Below are positions 12,451 through 23,608 of a stretch of DNA of 64,000 bases, piece after piece. Made by a program: the position numbers and the translations under genes. Under the pieces are notes generated by a model, which did not search any database, was not told the DNA's origin, and saw only the letters and a list, made by a program, of their open reading frames with translations. This DNA is from Homarus americanus (lineage: Eukaryota > Arthropoda > Malacostraca > Decapoda > Nephropidae): contig NW_024735554.1 in assembly GCF_018991925.1 (NCBI RefSeq), forward strand, positions 199,238-263,237, in the 5' to 3' direction. Position 1 is the first letter of the stretch. Each line of letters starts with the position of its first letter.

Positions 12451-14039
12451 TGAATCGATGAAAAGTTCGATTTTCAGTAATATTAGATGAGGTATTAATT
12501 TGTACTGTATTTGTTTCTCAACGGATACAACTCGGAGATGAAATATTGAAAGGTTACGCATCACAAAAATACTCAATGTATAAGAATGAGGTTAAATTAT
12601 ATGTAGCAATTAGCATTGAAAGTGTGACAGTTATGTCAGATAAGAATTTATCCCACCACAAGATTCAGATACATTTTACAGCAATTATGGAAGAAATTAA
12701 CAATCCGAGTATTATTATTTATAAGGACACAATAGAGAGTATGCATACAGAAACAAAATGTCGGCGTTTTGTTGATATAACCCACCCTTTAGTTCAAGTG
12801 CGATTAAATGGTACACCAGGCGAATCAACACCAAGGTCTAATTACATTTCTCGTGTTTTAGAAATGGTTGAAAATGATTATCATTTAATAATCGATCCTA
12901 ATAAAAATTGTTTTTTTATACAGTATAAAAAAAATAAAGATAAATCACTTATATTCCGAAGAGATACACAGACTTTGGAAATTGTATATACTAATTTAGA
13001 GGGAAAAAATTTAAAAAATAGTTATTTTATACAACTTTTTGAAACTGCTACTGCTAATGGTGATGGTGACACCATTGGTCCTAAATTAATTGGATTAGCT
13101 ACATTTTTAGAAGGGACCAGTTTAAGTGTAAAAACAACATATCTGCATGATTATGAAACAAAAACTATCCTTTACCATCGTTATAAACCTAATGACCATA
13201 CTAGAATTTTTCCCATGATCTTGGAAAATGAAAATTTGAGTGAAATTAAAACGGGACCACCCCTCCTTTTAAATTCAGAGGGAGTCCCCTTAGAAACAAA
13301 ACGCCCAGGAACTTTATATTGGCATGCTTCATGGAGACTAAATGCTTTTCTTAGTCCCATTCCACTAGAGATGAAACAGTTTCATAAAGATAGTACACCT
13401 ATTCACATAAGGGAGGAAAATGAAGAAGTCTGGGATAATAATATTGAGAGAGAAAATTGTAATAGTACAAATCTAAAAACTCAAAAATTTTATGATAAAA
13501 AAATTCTTAGATATAAACTTCCAAAATTAGATGGACAATGTGGTATTTTACAATTTTCACAACAACATTTTTGTATTACTACAAAAATATCAAGTACATC
13601 TTACATTCATTTATTGAATGAGTACCTTGTTCATATTTTAATTGATTTTCTTTTTGTAGTTGAAACTAATTTATATAAAACAAATCAACATAAATATAAT
13701 CCTTTAGCAACTGAAGATATAGTATCCTCTGAATTTAAAGCATCTGAACGAATGGATATTTTGTGTTTACTGTCTGATAAAATGAAAAATGAATTAGCTC
13801 CATATTATATTTTTATTCAAGGTAAAAAAATACTGTATAATAATAGAGTTCCTCGATCAATTTCTCTCATCGAATATGATTATTCACATTTAGAAGACGA
13901 AATGATTTATGAGGTGTTATTATGTACTGAAAATCCCCAAAATATTTAACAAATTTGTAGGGCTCGACCAGATAAATTTTCTCCTAACCCATTAGATATT
14001 ATAAAAATTGTTTCTTATTTACAACAACAACAGAAATGA
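12450..14039 (+). pseudogene. lef-4-like: LEF-4-like mRNA capping enzyme (guanylyltransferase), broken
   Basis: A 530-codon frame beginning at the ATG at 12450, with TGA as codon 4 (12459-12461) and TAA at 13947-13949. KLDGQCG (about 13524-13545) fits nucleotidyltransferase motif I (KxDG, covalent GMP lysine). FLFVVET near 13650 could be motif III. CRARPDKFSPNP (about 13960-13995) fits the C-terminal R-x-R-x-D-K--PN signature of capping enzymes. The N-terminal half would hold the RNA triphosphatase, but I cannot assign its metal-binding glutamates with certainty. In baculoviruses LEF-4 is a subunit of the viral RNA polymerase and caps late mRNAs. The start overlaps the preceding stop by one base. 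With only two nonsense codons it is among the least damaged of the broken genes. Confidence 0.72.
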
Positions 14040-14096
14040 AAATATTTTTATATAAACAACATTTAATTGTAGTAGTTATTATACCACAAAACTACA

Positions 14097-14651
14097 ATGC
14101 CCATGACTCAACCACCTAAAAAGAATAAATCCTCAAAAATACAAGATGAGGATAAAAGAAATGTAGAAGATAAAGATAAAGATACAGAGACAGAGATAGA
14201 GATGGATGATTTAAGAGATTATGATGAAGAAGAGGAAGAAGATGAAGATGAAGAAGAAGAGGAGGAAGAAGAAGAAGAGGAAGAGTATAAAAAACAACCA
14301 AAAAATAAAGGTTTTGAAAGAAGAAAAGGAGATAATTGTATTATATCCACTGTTACAACCACAACAACTACTACAAAAGTACCTCCCAATACAAAGAAAA
14401 TTCAACCATTTATTAATGCATATATTGGACTAAAAAAAAAGATAAGGAATTCTAAGCAATTATTACCTCCCACCATACAAACACCTCCTCAAGTGCAAAA
14501 GTCGTCGTCGTCCTCGTCCTCAACATCAAAACGTAAAAGGAAAAATGCTTTTCCACAAAAACGGAATGATTTACTTAATATTAACAAGCAAGAAATTTTA
14601 GATTCAGATATTTCAGATTTACATCAAGATAATAATAAAAATATATTATAA
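14097..14651 (+). CDS. Highly acidic Glu-rich protein with basic Ser-rich tail
   Basis: Intact 184-codon frame from the ATG at 14097. Residues 40-65 are an almost pure Asp/Glu run coded by GAA/GAG/GAT. A Thr run (near 85) and a Ser run (near 135) follow, then a cluster KRKRK that could act as a nuclear localisation signal. The whole protein is probably disordered. Such acidic/basic proteins occur in many large DNA viruses as chromatin or DNA-handling factors, but no family can be named. It begins 57 bases after the LEF-4-like gene on the same strand. Confidence 0.55.
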   Translation: MPMTQPPKKNKSSKIQDEDKRNVEDKDKDTETEIEMDDLRDYDEEEEEDEDEEEEEEEEEEEEYKKQPKNKGFERRKGDNCIISTVTTTTTTTKVPPNTKKIQPFINAYIGLKKKIRNSKQLLPPTIQTPPQVQKSSSSSSSTSKRKRKNAFPQKRNDLLNINKQEILDSDISDLHQDNNKNIL

Positions 14652-14836
14652 AAAAATTATAAAAAATATAAATAAAAAAAAATATAAAATTCAAAAATTT
14701 GGTTAAAAAAGTGGTGGTGGCTAACTTTTATAAAAAAGTTTAAAACTTCTGACCGGAAATAATATACCACACCGGATGAGCCTATCTATGACTTGTTGTT
14801 GCTTGCGAGTTTATTTGTGTAACGCTTGACACTGGG

Positions 14837-15586
14837 TTGCTGGTCAGTTTAACGTTGGCTGCAAGAGAGACAAGACACAAGACAGACACAAGACACAGTA
14901 CACTGTTTTGTTTTTCCACCAAAAAACCACTAATATGGTTAAAAAAGTCTCATTTAAACTTTAAAAGTGTCCAATCTGAGATCACAAGTGCTGATGATAT
15001 TCACGAGTTAATTGGAACGGCCTTAGAATATCAATACATGTTAGACAAGAGGACCTCGCCCTGGGAAATGTGTGAGTGGAAGGACGAAGAACTGGAAAAT
15101 TTCAAGATTAACTTAGAGGCAGTCTATCGTCTTTATTACATCTACCACTACGATGATGGTGTATCTGGCCAAGACTTTGAATTTGTCAGTAGGATGGTGT
15201 ACAACGACCGCCTTATTTACATACAAATGGGCGCCGGTTGTGATTATACTGGTTTTGACTGTGCAGGAGGCGGAGAGATCTATATCACCTTTGAAGCCCA
15301 AATTTTCTTGAAGTCAATCATTACCAATAAGTACAAACCTTATGACATCTGGCTTTCTATGACTAAAGATGGGTTACAGGTAGAGGAGCCTTCGTCATTT
15401 GATCTGCTGCAGATGAAACAATGGAAAAACGTGCCCATGCTTAAGTTCTTGTGTCACATGACAGTTTACAACTACAAGGACACGTTGAAGCATTACCCTT
15501 ACCATTTACCCGGGCCTGTTGCAGCCAGTGTTGAAGAGTTCATTAGGACCCGAGAGACGAGAGACCATTGTGATAATGGTGACTAA
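14837..15586 (+). CDS. Unknown globular protein of higher GC content, possibly host-derived
   Basis: An open frame of up to 249 codons with no convincing ATG near its 5' end; the first in-frame ATG lies well inside. From about residue 45 the sequence looks like a well-folded conserved domain: HELIGTALEYQYMLDKRTSPW, then YIYHYDDGVSGQDFEF, then QMGAGCDYTGFDCAGGGEIY. Base composition and codon use (many C/G third positions) differ sharply from the AT-rich viral genes around it, pointing to recent acquisition or to host sequence. I recall similar GCDYTGFDC-type proteins as uncharacterised families but cannot name one. Confidence 0.5.
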   Translation: MLVSLTLAARETRHKTDTRHSTLFCFSTKKPLIWLKKSHLNFKSVQSEITSADDIHELIGTALEYQYMLDKRTSPWEMCEWKDEELENFKINLEAVYRLYYIYHYDDGVSGQDFEFVSRMVYNDRLIYIQMGAGCDYTGFDCAGGGEIYITFEAQIFLKSIITNKYKPYDIWLSMTKDGLQVEEPSSFDLLQMKQWKNVPMLKFLCHMTVYNYKDTLKHYPYHLPGPVAASVEEFIRTRETRDHCDNGD

Positions 15587-15753
15587 AGTAAGCTCACTAA
15601 GAATCAATTCACTATACAAAAAATTATCAACACTACTTTCATAAGAGGAATAGAGGCTGGTAGCTTTATTTATTTGTTGTGAAGAAAAAAAAATAGAAAT
15701 TTTAGTGGTGGTGAAATAAATTTATCAATTTTTTTTTTCAGAAAAGAAGAATT

Positions 15754-16239
15754 ATGATGAAATCAACTGAAAATGTATATTATACTCGGACGAATAAATA
15801 TAATCCCAAACTTATACAGAAGAAAAAGACTATTAAACAAATTGGTCAACTTACCAAGCAACTTTCCAGTAAAACTGAGATAGTCACTATATATATTGAC
15901 GGATCTGTACAACAGGATGGAACAGCTGGTTGTGCCTATATTGTTTATAAATATAATAAATGTATTGCAACGCAAATGAGTCGTCTGAATAATTGGATTG
16001 ATTGTAATAGTTGTGAATTGGAAGGAATTAAGGATGCTAAAAATTATTTAGTTAACAATAAATGTAATGGTTTGATTATTTGTGACTCCCGTAGTGGATT
16101 ACAATCCATTTTAGATAATTATAGTAACATATACAAAAAATTTAAAATCAATTTTTTGTGGATACCAGCACATATTGGATTAAAAGAACATGATTATGTA
16201 GATAATATGGTAAAATTATCTTGTACATTTTTACATTAA
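15754..16239 (+). CDS. RNase HI
   Basis: Intact 161-codon frame from the ATG at 15754. The RNase HI fold is visible in order: IYIDGS with the first catalytic Asp (residue about 49), SCELEGI with the catalytic Glu (about 87), ICDSRSG with the second Asp (about 110), and IPAHIGLKEHDYVD with the His loop and final Asp near 148. It degrades the RNA strand of RNA-DNA hybrids, so it could remove replication primers or R-loops for the virus. It stands alone with no reverse transcriptase, so it is not part of a retroelement here. Just upstream is a T-run ending in CAG that resembles a 3' splice site. A copy of the tail of the neighbouring minus-strand gene follows its stop. Confidence 0.88.
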   Translation: MMKSTENVYYTRTNKYNPKLIQKKKTIKQIGQLTKQLSSKTEIVTIYIDGSVQQDGTAGCAYIVYKYNKCIATQMSRLNNWIDCNSCELEGIKDAKNYLVNNKCNGLIICDSRSGLQSILDNYSNIYKKFKINFLWIPAHIGLKEHDYVDNMVKLSCTFLH

Positions 16240-16246
16240 GTAGTGT

Positions 16247-16280
16247 TCTATATTTCAATGTCCCAATAATCATGTAATAA
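16247..16280. repeat. 34-bp direct repeat, copy 1
   Basis: This stretch is identical to 16348-16381, about 100 bases away. Copy 2 includes the last codons and stop of the Glu-rich membrane protein gene, so copy 1 is a duplicated gene end lying just after the RNase H stop codon at 16237-16239. A local duplication, or insertion of RNase H with a target duplication, would explain it. Confidence 0.85.
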
Positions 16281-16347
16281 AAAAAATTTTAAATGTAAAA
16301 TAATAATAATTGTAACTATTATTTATTATTAAAATGTGTAAATAAAA

Positions 16348-16381
16348 TCTATATTTCAATGTCCCAATAATCATGTAATAA
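16348..16381. repeat. 34-bp direct repeat, copy 2
   Basis: Second copy of the repeat at 16247-16280. It overlaps the C-terminal codons (HDYWDIEI) and TAG stop of the minus-strand gene at 16349-17482. Confidence 0.85.
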
Positions 16382-17482
16382 TATTGCTATATTTTTACTA
16401 ATAACTGGTTTCATTATAAATATTATTAATATTATAATATAAAGAAAAGACCAATGTAAATTCATCATAGCTAATATAATTAGTACGAGTATTGTTATTA
16501 CTAATATACGGGATATTTCAGAATTAATTAAATTTGTTATTTTAGATATTTTTAATTCATTTAATTTGCTAGAAATATCATCATCATCACCACTTTCATC
16601 ACTTTCTTCTTCATCACTTTCATCACCACTTCCTCCTCCTCCTCCTCCTACTCCTCCTCCTCCTCCTCCTCCTCCTCCTCCTCCTCTTCCCTCTACTGTT
16701 CTTTTGTTCCTTCTTAGTATACCATCTTCTCCATTACCAGAAAGTTGCTCTTCTTTTACTGCTTTTCTCTCAAAAACTGTAGTTCTGCTTTCATTATTAT
16801 TGCCTTTACCATTTTCATCATTACTTCTTCCTCCTCCTCCTCCTCTTCCTGATACAAATCTTCTTTTTCTGCATATTCTTACATTATTGACACCGACACT
16901 AGAATCTTCTAATTTTACTTCTTCTATGTCAGAATCAATAATTGTTTCTTCTTTTCTACTGGAATCTATATCTCGTTTATCACCATCTTTTTCACTTCCT
17001 TTATTACTAGAATCTATTACTTCTTTACCATCTTTTTCACTGCTAGAAACTATATCTCCTTTATTACTAGAATCTATTACTTCTTTACCATCTTCAGAAT
17101 CTATTTCTTCTTCTTCACCACCACCACCTTTTTCACTGCTAGAAACTATATTACTAGAATCTATTACTTCTTTACCATCTTCAGAATCTATTTCTTCTTC
17201 TTCACCACCACCACCTTTTTCACTGCTAGAAACTATATCTCCTTTATTACTAGAATCTATTACTTCTTTACCATCTTCAGAATCTATTTCTTCTTCTTCA
17301 CCACCAGCTTCTTTACTACTAGAATCTACATTTTCCACCATACCTTCTTTAATAGAATCTATCTTTTCTATATCGTCGTCTCCTTCATCATTACTATCAT
17401 CTTTATTATCACCATCTTGATCTCCATCACTTACTTCTACTTCATCTTCTTCATAATCCTTTTTATTATATTTAATATACAT
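16349..17482 (-). CDS. Acidic repeat protein with C-terminal membrane segments
   Basis: Intact 377-codon frame from the ATG at 17482. Residues 1-170 are acidic with a tandem motif of about 25 residues (GGEEEEIDSEDGKEVIDSSN) present in three good copies plus partial ones. A Gly-rich run follows (residues about 265-285), then an acidic Ser patch. Two hydrophobic segments near the end (ILVITILVLIILAMM and FLYIIILIIFIM) suggest a tail-anchored or hairpin membrane protein with the acidic part exposed. Repeat number is likely unstable. Function unknown. The opposite-strand reading is a Ser/Pro shadow of the same repeats. Confidence 0.62.
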   Translation of the reverse strand: MYIKYNKKDYEEDEVEVSDGDQDGDNKDDSNDEGDDDIEKIDSIKEGMVENVDSSSKEAGGEEEEIDSEDGKEVIDSSNKGDIVSSSEKGGGGEEEEIDSEDGKEVIDSSNIVSSSEKGGGGEEEEIDSEDGKEVIDSSNKGDIVSSSEKDGKEVIDSSNKGSEKDGDKRDIDSSRKEETIIDSDIEEVKLEDSSVGVNNVRICRKRRFVSGRGGGGGRSNDENGKGNNNESRTTVFERKAVKEEQLSGNGEDGILRRNKRTVEGRGGGGGGGGGGGVGGGGGGSGDESDEEESDESGDDDDISSKLNELKISKITNLINSEISRILVITILVLIILAMMNLHWSFLYIIILIIFIMKPVISKNIAILLHDYWDIEI

Positions 17483-17582
17483 TTTGTTATTCTATATTTT
17501 TAATATAGAATAAAAATTAAAATATAAAACTTTAATATTATTAACAAATAAATAATTTTATATAAAATAAAAATATATATAA

Positions 17583-19082
17583 ATGGAAAATACATTTATT
17601 CAAGAATTAAAAAATTATTTTAAAGAAAATGATATAGATCGTCTCCAAAATGAATATAATAAACCATATATAGATCCTCGTACCAAAAGAACAATTGTTG
17701 GTAATAGTAGAACTCGTATGCTTAAACAGGTTAGTCTAAGAAACTATGAAAGTATTATAAGAAAATTTGGACGATTCAAAGTTGATAAAATAGGAAGGAA
17801 AGCCTTATTAACTACAGAAATAGTTGAAGACTACAACACATACCTCAATCAAGATGGTAAGATTAAATTTCAGACAAGAAAAACAAATATACGAACACTA
17901 AATAAATATTTAATTGGTCCTATTCTAGGTGTAGAATTAGCTCTACCAAAGTTATGTGGTAGTCTTAGGAGAAATAATAAACCAATTCTCGACAGTCTTC
18001 TAATTTCTCAGACTCTTATTCACATTTGGAATAACAGCCGTATTAATAGAGACCACATTTATAAACTAATTCTTATATATCATACAGGATTAAGAGCTAA
18101 GGAAACTGAAAAATTAACCTATCAAAATATTATAGACAGTTATAATCCTCAATCAGAGTCATTTGTTTTACCCGTTTATTACGGAAAACAAGGAAAAGAC
18201 CGAAATATTCCTATATTTCATGGTGAACCCTATATTTTTTTTACACAGTATCTAATACCATATTTAGAATTTAAATTAAATGCAAAAACACAAGGAAACA
18301 AGTCATTTCTGCCCTTTTTGAATGATAGGATATTTAATGTAAGTTATCAGAGTACACAAAAATTTTTTAGAAAATCCTTACATCTAATTGCTGAGAATAG
18401 AAAATTTAAACAACAATCAAATTACGAAACTGAAAAAGAACAACTCAAAGGTGCTGGTTTACATTCCAGTAGAGCTGATTATGCAACTAGAATTTTTAAT
18501 ATGTTATCACAACAAATGTCAAAGGATACAATTATGCCATTAAAAATCATAGGTGAAATATTAGGTCATTCTAGTTATAAGAAGTTTATTTCTCATTATG
18601 TAAATCAAGGAAATACAACAGATAAAATTATAGATAGAGAATGTGAAGAAGAAGAAGAAGAAGAAGAAGAAGAAGAAGAAGAAGAAGAAGAAGAAGAAGA
18701 AGAAGAAGAAGGAGAGGGTAATGAAAGTGGGGATGATAAATCAGTAGAGATAAGAGAGAATACGATAAGTACTGACCAGTATTATACAAAAAGTTTTTTG
18801 AAAGATAAGGAATTAGTTTGGAGAGATAATGCTAATTTAGCAGCGAGTCGCCGATATAGGCATTTAAATATTAATGTGTGAAATAAATTAAGTGATGATT
18901 CCAATCAATTAATAATACCTGATAAAAATGTATTACTAAAATCACACCCACCACTATTTATGCAACAATCCACTGATATACCCACCACACTCACCACTAC
19001 TCCTACTTGTACAACTAATATAACAAATAGTAATACCAATAATCAATCAGAAAATGAAGATGGAGAAATATTAATTATATAA
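17583..19082 (+). CDS. Tyrosine recombinase / integrase
   Basis: The ATG at 17583 opens a frame that ends at TGA 18879-18881 (432 residues). The same frame stays open beyond it to TAA at 19080-19082, so the C-terminal tail seems to have been cut by one nonsense codon. The catalytic set is complete: Arg in HTGLRAKE (about residue 170), Lys in YGKQGKDRN (about 205), H-x-x-R in GLHSSRAD (about 300), His in ILGHSSYKK (about 330) and Tyr in FISHYVN. An N-terminal core-binding domain precedes it. A poly-Glu run of about 25 residues follows (18645-18711). Such enzymes could integrate viral DNA into the host genome or resolve concatemers; baculovirus VLF-1 is a distant relative. Confidence 0.9.
18645..18711. 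repeat. GAA microsatellite coding poly-Glu
   Basis: An almost pure GAA run of about 22 units inside the recombinase gene, after the catalytic Tyr, in frame to give poly-Glu. It is expected to vary in length between copies. Confidence 0.9.
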
Positions 19083-19137
19083 AGTTTCTTTCGAGAAGGG
19101 AAGAAATAAAAATTACTAAAAAACATTTTGTATATTA

Positions 19138-19572
19138 TTAATTTTCTGATACCCAATTCTTGACCATAACTACCAATCGCTTTTTGTTATTGAACAGGTC
19201 ATGAAATAGTTTTAATCGCTTTTGAAGATCTTGATTTTGTGGTCTTACATTATCAAGCTCTTGTTTTAACTTATAAACTTCACAAATACACTTATTGCTA
19301 CTACTAGCAGCATTTTGATCCCTGTACGACCTTTTCCGAGTTTCGTTTTTTTCTCCAGTTTGTCCATCTTTCTGGATTAATTTTGTGGATTCTATTAATG
19401 TTGTTATTACCATTGGTTCAACTGTGATAGCTGCAGCAACTGTTGAGGAACGTGCAAGATCCCAGCATAAAGACTTTGATTTCTTCGCCGCTACTTTGGC
19501 AGTTCCATTTCCTGGAACACGAACAAATGAAAGCCGCACAGCATACCCCCCAGTTTTATATGAAGCAACCAT
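19138..19572 (-). CDS. bZIP-like / coiled-coil frame, weak
   Basis: Open frame of 144 codons from the ATG at 19572. The second half has a Lys/Arg stretch with RDQNAASSSNK (reminiscent of the N-x-AA-x-S basic-region signature), then a heptad pattern VYKLKQELDNVRPQNQDLQKRL. Together they resemble a bZIP DNA-binding and dimerisation domain, though several expected basic residues are missing. GC content is above the viral average, so a host origin is possible. The first half has no recognisable feature. Confidence 0.35.
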   Translation of the reverse strand: MVASYKTGGYAVRLSFVRVPGNGTAKVAAKKSKSLCWDLARSSTVAAAITVEPMVITTLIESTKLIQKDGQTGEKNETRKRSYRDQNAASSSNKCICEVYKLKQELDNVRPQNQDLQKRLKLFHDLFNNKKRLVVMVKNWVSEN

Positions 19573-20011
19573 CTCCGATAATTATTCTCTAGAAAAAAAT
19601 AAAAATGATTAGGCTGCTTCTTTAGCAGGTTGTAATATAAATTTTATAGCTTATTGAAAGCTATACTAGTATTATTACTTACTTACTTGCTTGTGGATTA
19701 TTTTAATTTAACAGCCACTTGGACGAAATATCTTAACAATGTTCTCAATCCACATAGACAGGACAAACTGATATTTACATGACTTAAGTTCACATCAAAC
19801 CTGAAAACCGGAGCTCCACCCATAAACATCCTTCGCCAGCCAATGAAAAAAGAGTTATTAAAATACTAGTAAGAATCTCCTGACAGTTTCATTTTTTATT
19901 CTGTAAACCCCCCAAGCTAAGAATAAAACTAAAATTATATTTGGTTAATGAAACGGCGGGATTATTTATTTTTTTTAAATATTTTTAAGTATTAACAACA
20001 TACAAAAAATA
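19573..20011. other. Intergenic stretch without a clear gene
   Basis: About 440 bases between the bZIP-like frame and the next viral gene. Composition is mixed, with a GC-richer part around 19800-19850. I see no ORF, RNA gene or strong repeat here. Confidence 0.5.
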
Positions 20012-20983
20012 ATGGAAATTAATACTACGATAATATATAGAATTATAACACTTATTGCGGTACTAGCTATTATAGTATTAATGGGCTATAGAAAACCTTT
20101 TCCTCAATTAGAAGAAAAAAGTGAGGATTTAATAAGACATCTTTATCATATAAGGAATATTATAGATAGGTGTTTGTATAATGTAGAATATTTCGAACAA
20201 TTTGAGGATCAACATATTTGTTTACGCAAAATAGATGACAATATTGATAAATTTATAACTGCAACCAACACAACCAGACCTTACTCAAACACAATAAAAA
20301 ATAACAAAAAATCATATTTTTCGACTTTTCTCAATGATTTACGTAAAAATTTAATTATCGGCGGAATTAAAATACAAGCACTTGGAGTATTGTATGAATT
20401 AAACGAAAAATACTTAACTAAAGCCCAGAAAACAATTCAGTCTAATCTAGTGTATATAAATAATTTTAATCTTATACTACCAGATTTATATATAACTGAA
20501 CTCATTGAACGGCTTGAACGTTTTAATATAATACATTTATTAAAAGAAATATATAGATTAAATATAAAATCCTTCATTTTAAAAGAAACTAACAAAGTAG
20601 ATGACTTACAATCACTAATTACAATCTTTCACGATGAAATTAGTGCATATAATGAAATAATTCCCAAAGTTGAAAAATTACAAAAATATAATAACATACA
20701 TAATAATAATTGTGAAGGTACTACATGGTTTATATATGACATTTTAGGTGATGCCAATGTTACTGAAATGCAGAAAAAAATGGTAGAAAATTCATTGAAT
20801 ATTTTAGAGCGGATTAAAATGTTAAACATATTCCAAGAAAATAATATATTATTATTTACTAAGGATGAGAGGCTAAAAATCATTAATCAATGTCATCAGT
20901 TATTATTAAGAATACTAGATAAAATACAACCACTAAAAGAGTGGTTAAAATCTAAAATTGATAATCCAAATCCAGAGTTGTAA
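20012..20983 (+). CDS. Membrane-anchored helical protein, intact member of an inverted paralogue pair
   Basis: Intact 323-codon frame from the ATG at 20012. The N-terminus is a single hydrophobic anchor (residues 7-25, IIYRIITLIAVLAIIVLMG). A long helical domain follows with EEKSEDLIRHL and QALGVLYELNEKYLT. The minus-strand gene at 25312-26313 has the same architecture and shares EEKSEDLIRYL and QTLGVLYELNEKA, so the two arose by duplication and now lie in opposite orientation about 5 kb apart. The function is unknown. A virion or inner-membrane role would fit the anchor but is only inferred. Confidence 0.72.
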   Translation: MEINTTIIYRIITLIAVLAIIVLMGYRKPFPQLEEKSEDLIRHLYHIRNIIDRCLYNVEYFEQFEDQHICLRKIDDNIDKFITATNTTRPYSNTIKNNKKSYFSTFLNDLRKNLIIGGIKIQALGVLYELNEKYLTKAQKTIQSNLVYINNFNLILPDLYITELIERLERFNIIHLLKEIYRLNIKSFILKETNKVDDLQSLITIFHDEISAYNEIIPKVEKLQKYNNIHNNNCEGTTWFIYDILGDANVTEMQKKMVENSLNILERIKMLNIFQENNILLFTKDERLKIINQCHQLLLRILDKIQPLKEWLKSKIDNPNPEL

Positions 20984-21129
20984 AAATGCAAATGACAATA
21001 AAAATTTTAATATGGTGGTATCTGACATCTGAACACCATTTTATACATTACATACATATAAAAAGTAATCATGTAAAACTATTTCCTAAATCTTCCCCAG
21101 ACTACCAGCCAGCCAGCCAGATTATCATT

Positions 21130-21888
21130 ATGTTTTCTGGATCGTTGTTAAGATGTAGTCTTTTATTATTACTAATACAAGTTACAAGTTCTGAACCAAC
21201 TGAACAACCAATTGAACAACAACCACCAACAAGCTTTGAACCAACTGAACAACAATCAACAATAACAACTGAAACAACTGAACAACCACCAACTTCTGAA
21301 ACAAGTATTGAACCAACTGAACAACAATCAACAATAACAAAAACAAGTTCTGAAACAACTGAACAACAATCAACAATAACAAAAACAACAAGTTCTGAAC
21401 CAACCGAACAACCAATAACAACAACAAGTTCTAAACCAACTGAACAACCTGAAACAACAACAACAATAACAACAAATTCTGAACCAACCGAACAACCAAT
21501 AACAACAACAAGTTCTGAACCAATTGAACAACCTGAAACAACAACAACAATAACAACAAGTTCTGAATCCTCTACAAGTTCCGAACAATCAATAACAACA
21601 GCAAGTTTGGAAACAAGTATTGAACAAGTGTCTTACAGCTCTGAACCAGTGTCTGTGTCTAGCTTTGAAATAACAACAATATCAATAAATTCTGAACCAA
21701 CAACAACAACAATAACAACAACAGTATTATTTAGTCCTGGACAATTTGCAAGAATTATTATAATTATAATTGGAATGTTTACAGTATTTATATATATATT
21801 TCATTTTAATAAAAGAAACAGAATAATCGAGTTAGAAGAAGAAGACTTTAATAATGTGCATATTAACAATGTTGTTGTAGAAGAATAG
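21130..21888 (+). CDS. Mucin-like type I membrane protein
   Basis: The ATG at 21130 gives 252 residues: a signal peptide (SLLRCSLLLLLIQVTSS), about 170 residues of Thr/Ser/Glu/Gln/Pro repeats built on SEPTEQPITTTSS, then a transmembrane segment (ARIIIIIIGMFTVFIYIFHF) and a short acidic tail. Dense Ser/Thr suggests heavy O-glycosylation, as in viral envelope mucins. The longer open frame starting upstream at 20986 is less likely because it would bury the signal peptide. Intact. Confidence 0.75.
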   Translation: MFSGSLLRCSLLLLLIQVTSSEPTEQPIEQQPPTSFEPTEQQSTITTETTEQPPTSETSIEPTEQQSTITKTSSETTEQQSTITKTTSSEPTEQPITTTSSKPTEQPETTTTITTNSEPTEQPITTTSSEPIEQPETTTTITTSSESSTSSEQSITTASLETSIEQVSYSSEPVSVSSFEITTISINSEPTTTTITTTVLFSPGQFARIIIIIIGMFTVFIYIFHFNKRNRIIELEEEDFNNVHINNVVVEE

Positions 21889-21956
21889 TTCCGACAGTTG
21901 CAGTCCTTGAAAGAGAGTCGAATATTATAGTAAAGAAATACCCACTATTTTTGATA

Positions 21957-23592
<1,636 letters not shown>

Positions 23593-23608
23593 TGGGCGAG
23601 TAGGAGAA

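Noticed and set aside
4598..14039. An alternative genetic code to explain in-frame stops
   Set aside because: TAA, TAG and TGA all occur in frame, together with frameshifts, so decay is the simpler explanation.
16566..17420. Plus-strand Ser/Pro-rich ORF
   Set aside because: It is the antisense shadow of the Glu/Ser/Gly repeat gene, which has an ATG, membrane segments and a natural stop.
20986..21129. N-terminal extension of the mucin-like protein
   Set aside because: The ATG at 21130 places a signal peptide at the start; the extension would bury it.
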